Assembly: GCA_028679855.1 (NCBI GenBank)
Contig: JAJRAP010000041.1
Span: forward strand, 1 to 5,058
DNA from: Candidatus Methanoperedens sp.
Lineage (GTDB): Archaea; Halobacteriota; Methanosarcinia; Methanosarcinales; Methanoperedenaceae
DNA: 5,058 bases
Direction of reading: 5' to 3'
Part shown: piece by piece, positions 4,899-5,058 of the stretch
Layout of the letters: the number at the start of each line of letters is the position of its first letter
Numbering within the stretch: the first letter of the stretch is position 1
Notes under the pieces: generated by a model
Told to the model about the DNA's origin: nothing
Database searches by the model: none
What the model saw: the letters and a program-made list of their open reading frames with translations, nothing else
Made by a program: the position numbers and the translations under genes

Positions 4899-4911
4899 CT
4901 ACTTTGGCTCC

Positions 4912-4942
4912 CCCCGGTTTGTTTTCCTTGACAAAACCGGGG
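4912..4942. repeat. 9-bp inverted repeat CCCCGGTTT / AAACCGGGG
   Basis: Arms at 4912-4920 and 4934-4942 are perfect complements around a 13-nt loop, and the pairing is GC-rich. No T-run follows directly on the plus strand. It covers the beginning of the small minus-strand frame, so in that transcript it would sit at the 5' end. Confidence 0.6.
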
Positions 4943-4960
4943 TCATTAACTTTCGTGTTG

Positions 4961-4968
4961 ATTTATAA
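4961..4968 (-). promoter_or_regulatory. TATA-like box upstream of the small minus-strand frame
   Basis: TTTATAAA occurs on the minus strand inside TTTTTATAAATC (plus: ATTTATAAAA). It is a good archaeal TATA match. Transcription about 25 bp on would begin near 4940, inside the inverted repeat at 4912-4942. Confidence 0.4.
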
Positions 4969-4982
4969 AAATTAGCACCTTT

Positions 4983-5058
4983 TTAAATTTCATATTCGAC
5001 AAAATCATACATATCCAATGTCCCATTATATCCTGCTCGTCGAATCGGTATCGGATCA
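4983..5058 (-). CDS. C-terminal tail of an unidentified minus-strand gene (runs off right edge)
   Basis: From the right edge the minus strand is open for 24 codons, reading DPIPIRRAGYNGTLDMYDF then VEYEI, and ends in TAA at 4985-4983. Composition and codon use look like a real gene end. AGGTG lies just after the stop on the same strand (about 4976-4980), as expected for the ribosome site of a following gene, yet no proper start follows it. The fragment is too short to assign a family. Confidence 0.5.
   Translation of the reverse strand, partial: DPIPIRRAGYNGTLDMYDFVEYEI

Larger units (their letters stand above)
4768..4962 (-). pseudogene. Small start-less minus-strand frame, possible frameshifted or truncated gene
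   Basis: The frame is open for 64 codons and its latter part is convincingly protein-like: KVEKIISEEYKGEIGDTQTF, then ATILTLEQLNKGVPAILEIK and EDMHQ, ending in TAA at 4770-4768. This overlaps the convergent flpA end by 7 nt. Upstream the frame runs back to a TAA at 4965-4963 without any ATG, GTG or TTG. An ATG exists in a neighbouring frame (4946-4944, MTPVLSRKTNRG) that meets this frame at the six-C run 4910-4915, so a one-base indel there would create a single gene of roughly 58 codons. The alternative is a gene that lost its 5' end. I do not recognise the family. It follows another minus-strand gene tail (4983-5058), so it may be the last member of a leftward operon. Confidence 0.5.

Overview
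The window looks like part of a euryarchaeal chromosome, most like the Methanosarcinales and ANME-2/Methanoperedens-type genomes. The evidence is an archaeal fibrillarin, a tRNA-Phe with no encoded CCA, GGTGA-type ribosome binding sites, TATA-like boxes, and a membrane protein/MoxR/DUF58 gene order. The lineage is inferred from remembered family resemblance, not from a search.

The left half (1-2424) is a leftward operon. It runs from a three-helix membrane protein (1546-2424) to a MoxR-family AAA+ ATPase (581-1528) to the first 23 full codons of a DUF58-like gene (1-71, cut by the window edge). MoxR ATPases and DUF58 proteins normally sit almost end to end. Here they are separated by about 0.5 kb of non-coding, repeat-packed DNA. 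A 10-bp direct repeat, TGAAATTATT, flanks this DNA at 92-101 and 576-585. Removing one copy and everything between the copies leaves a normal 25-nt intergenic gap. The simplest reading is an inserted non-autonomous element, or a composite of elements, with a target-site duplication. Inside it are three families of short degenerate tandem words and, at 340-510, a dense cluster of abutting perfect stem-loops. That cluster has two mutually exclusive folds and hexamer loops shared between unrelated stems. It is the most unusual structure in the window.

The middle (2425-2958) holds the operon's start region, a clean tRNA-Phe(GAA) with a TATA-like box about 30 bp upstream, and a T-run after it. Two start-less, coding-looking open frames follow (2678-2836 plus strand, 2814-2927 minus strand). 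They may be gene debris downstream of the tRNA.

The right half has a rightward pair: an isocitrate/isopropylmalate-type dehydrogenase (2959-4086) and, 10 nt later, fibrillarin flpA (4097-4774). The nop5 partner of flpA is not beside it. Converging from the right are a small start-less reading frame (4768-4962) that overlaps the end of flpA, and the C-terminal tail of another minus-strand gene cut by the right edge (4983-5058).

Functionally the window combines a putative MoxR chaperone/membrane system, one metabolic dehydrogenase, and RNA-modification and translation genes. No defence system or CRISPR array is visible.
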